Positions 63,608 through 64,000 of a DNA stretch of 64,000 nucleotides are shown here, piece after piece. The notes under the pieces are model-generated. The model worked only from the letters and a program-made list of their open reading frames with translations, ran no database searches and was not told the DNA's origin. The stretch spans positions 93,990,135 to 94,054,134 of the forward strand of contig CM054180.1 of assembly GCA_028829895.1 (NCBI GenBank). Reading direction: 5' to 3'. The position numbers were made by a program, and so were the translations under genes. The DNA is from Sinotaia quadrata. Lineage: Eukaryota; Mollusca; Gastropoda; Architaenioglossa; Viviparidae. Every line of letters starts with the position of its first letter. Positions within the stretch are counted from its first letter, which is position 1.

Positions 63608-63720
63608 ATGGCCGGACGAAAACAACGTATCAAGCGCCGTAAGTCGAAAAACTAGGTATTATTGGAATTTACAGGGTTACTGCGACTTTAAAGACACTGA
63701 CTTGTCATTGGAAGATATAG
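63608..63720 (+). CDS. Probable internal exon of an unidentified plus-strand gene
   Basis: A 14-base pyrimidine tract (CTTTTTTTTTTTCC-like) ending GCCTCAG gives a strong acceptor, and GATATAG/GTATGC a good donor. Between them, 113 nt are open in only one frame (1 + 37 codons + 1): WPDENNVSSAVSRKTRYYWN, then LQGYCDFKDTDLSLEDI. Composition is protein-like (Trp, Tyr, Cys and charged residues), single-copy and CpG-containing. The phases (2 in, 1 out) require flanking exons, presumably upstream in the repeat-rich region and downstream beyond 64000. I do not recognise the protein. The other frames contain stops. Confidence 0.5.
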
Positions 63721-63899
63721 GTATGCTGGCGATGGGTATGGTTGCTTTCTTTAATTCGTGTTTTTTTTTAAAATTATAATATGTTTTCTTGTCCACATGT
63801 TTTTAATTGTTTTATTTAGGTTGCCTTCCTTAACAAATAAGACAAGCACATTGTTAATGAAGTTTACGACATTTTAATATCATTCTTAAGGCGAACATT

Positions 63900-64000
63900 A
63901 TGTTTACAGTGAAAGGGGAGAGCGAAAGGGTATATTTACAAAGAAAAGATATGTTTACAGCCAAAAAGTATGTTTAGAGCCAAAAAGTATGTTTAGAGCC
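63900..64000. repeat. Start of an array cut by the window edge
   Basis: AAAGTATGTTTAGAGCCAAA units of about 20 bp begin near 63940 and run off the end. Confidence 0.75.

Overview
This is a eukaryotic (animal) genomic window: AT-rich, intron-containing genes with GT-AG introns, many tandem repeats, and no bacterial gene organisation. Two genes can be assembled exon by exon with matching splice phases. They lie head to head around a shared ~700 bp promoter region. On the minus strand is the N-terminal part of an axonemal dynein light chain domain protein of the AXDND1 type: 11 coding exons from 15720 down to 905, 335 codons, continuing off the left edge. On the plus strand is a complete SURF2 (surfeit locus protein 2) gene: 6 exons, 16422-25922, 249 aa. 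A nuclear copy of mitochondrial DNA in SURF2 intron 2 carries the end of ND2 followed directly by the start of COX1. It reads with the invertebrate mitochondrial code (TGA=Trp, AGA=Ser). ND2 directly before COX1 is the order seen in many molluscs and annelids, so a spiralian host (mollusc or annelid) is the best guess; this is inference.

Layout: 1-15.7 kb AXDND1-like gene with large intronic tandem arrays; 15.7-16.4 kb bidirectional promoter with YY1-type and ETS-type motifs; 16.4-26 kb SURF2 with a NUMT, a hAT-type MITE and several arrays; 26-34 kb intergenic DNA with transposon-like scraps; 34-64 kb almost wall-to-wall short minisatellites and microsatellites (units about 13-100 bp, mostly 3-15 copies, each array different). 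This last part is interrupted by a frameshifted transposon-type gene (37.6-39.0 kb), an LTR-like duplication (48.3-49.9 kb), a few unassigned ORFs and one convincing orphan exon at 63608-63720 on the plus strand.

The most unusual observation is that several intronic minisatellites in both real genes were seeded by the gene's own exon ends and splice sites. Intron 7 and intron 9 of the AXDND1-like gene are filled with diverged tandem copies of the 3' part of exon 7 or exon 9 plus its 5' splice site. SURF2 exon 3 has its 5' splice site triplicated in 32-bp steps. The exon 4 donor of SURF2 starts a ~400 bp array of donor-like units. The branch-point/polypyrimidine region before SURF2 exon 5 is present three times. 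The result is many decoy splice sites next to the functional ones. I see no CRISPR, operon or RNA gene. Most open reading frames in the right half are read through tandem repeats and are not genes.
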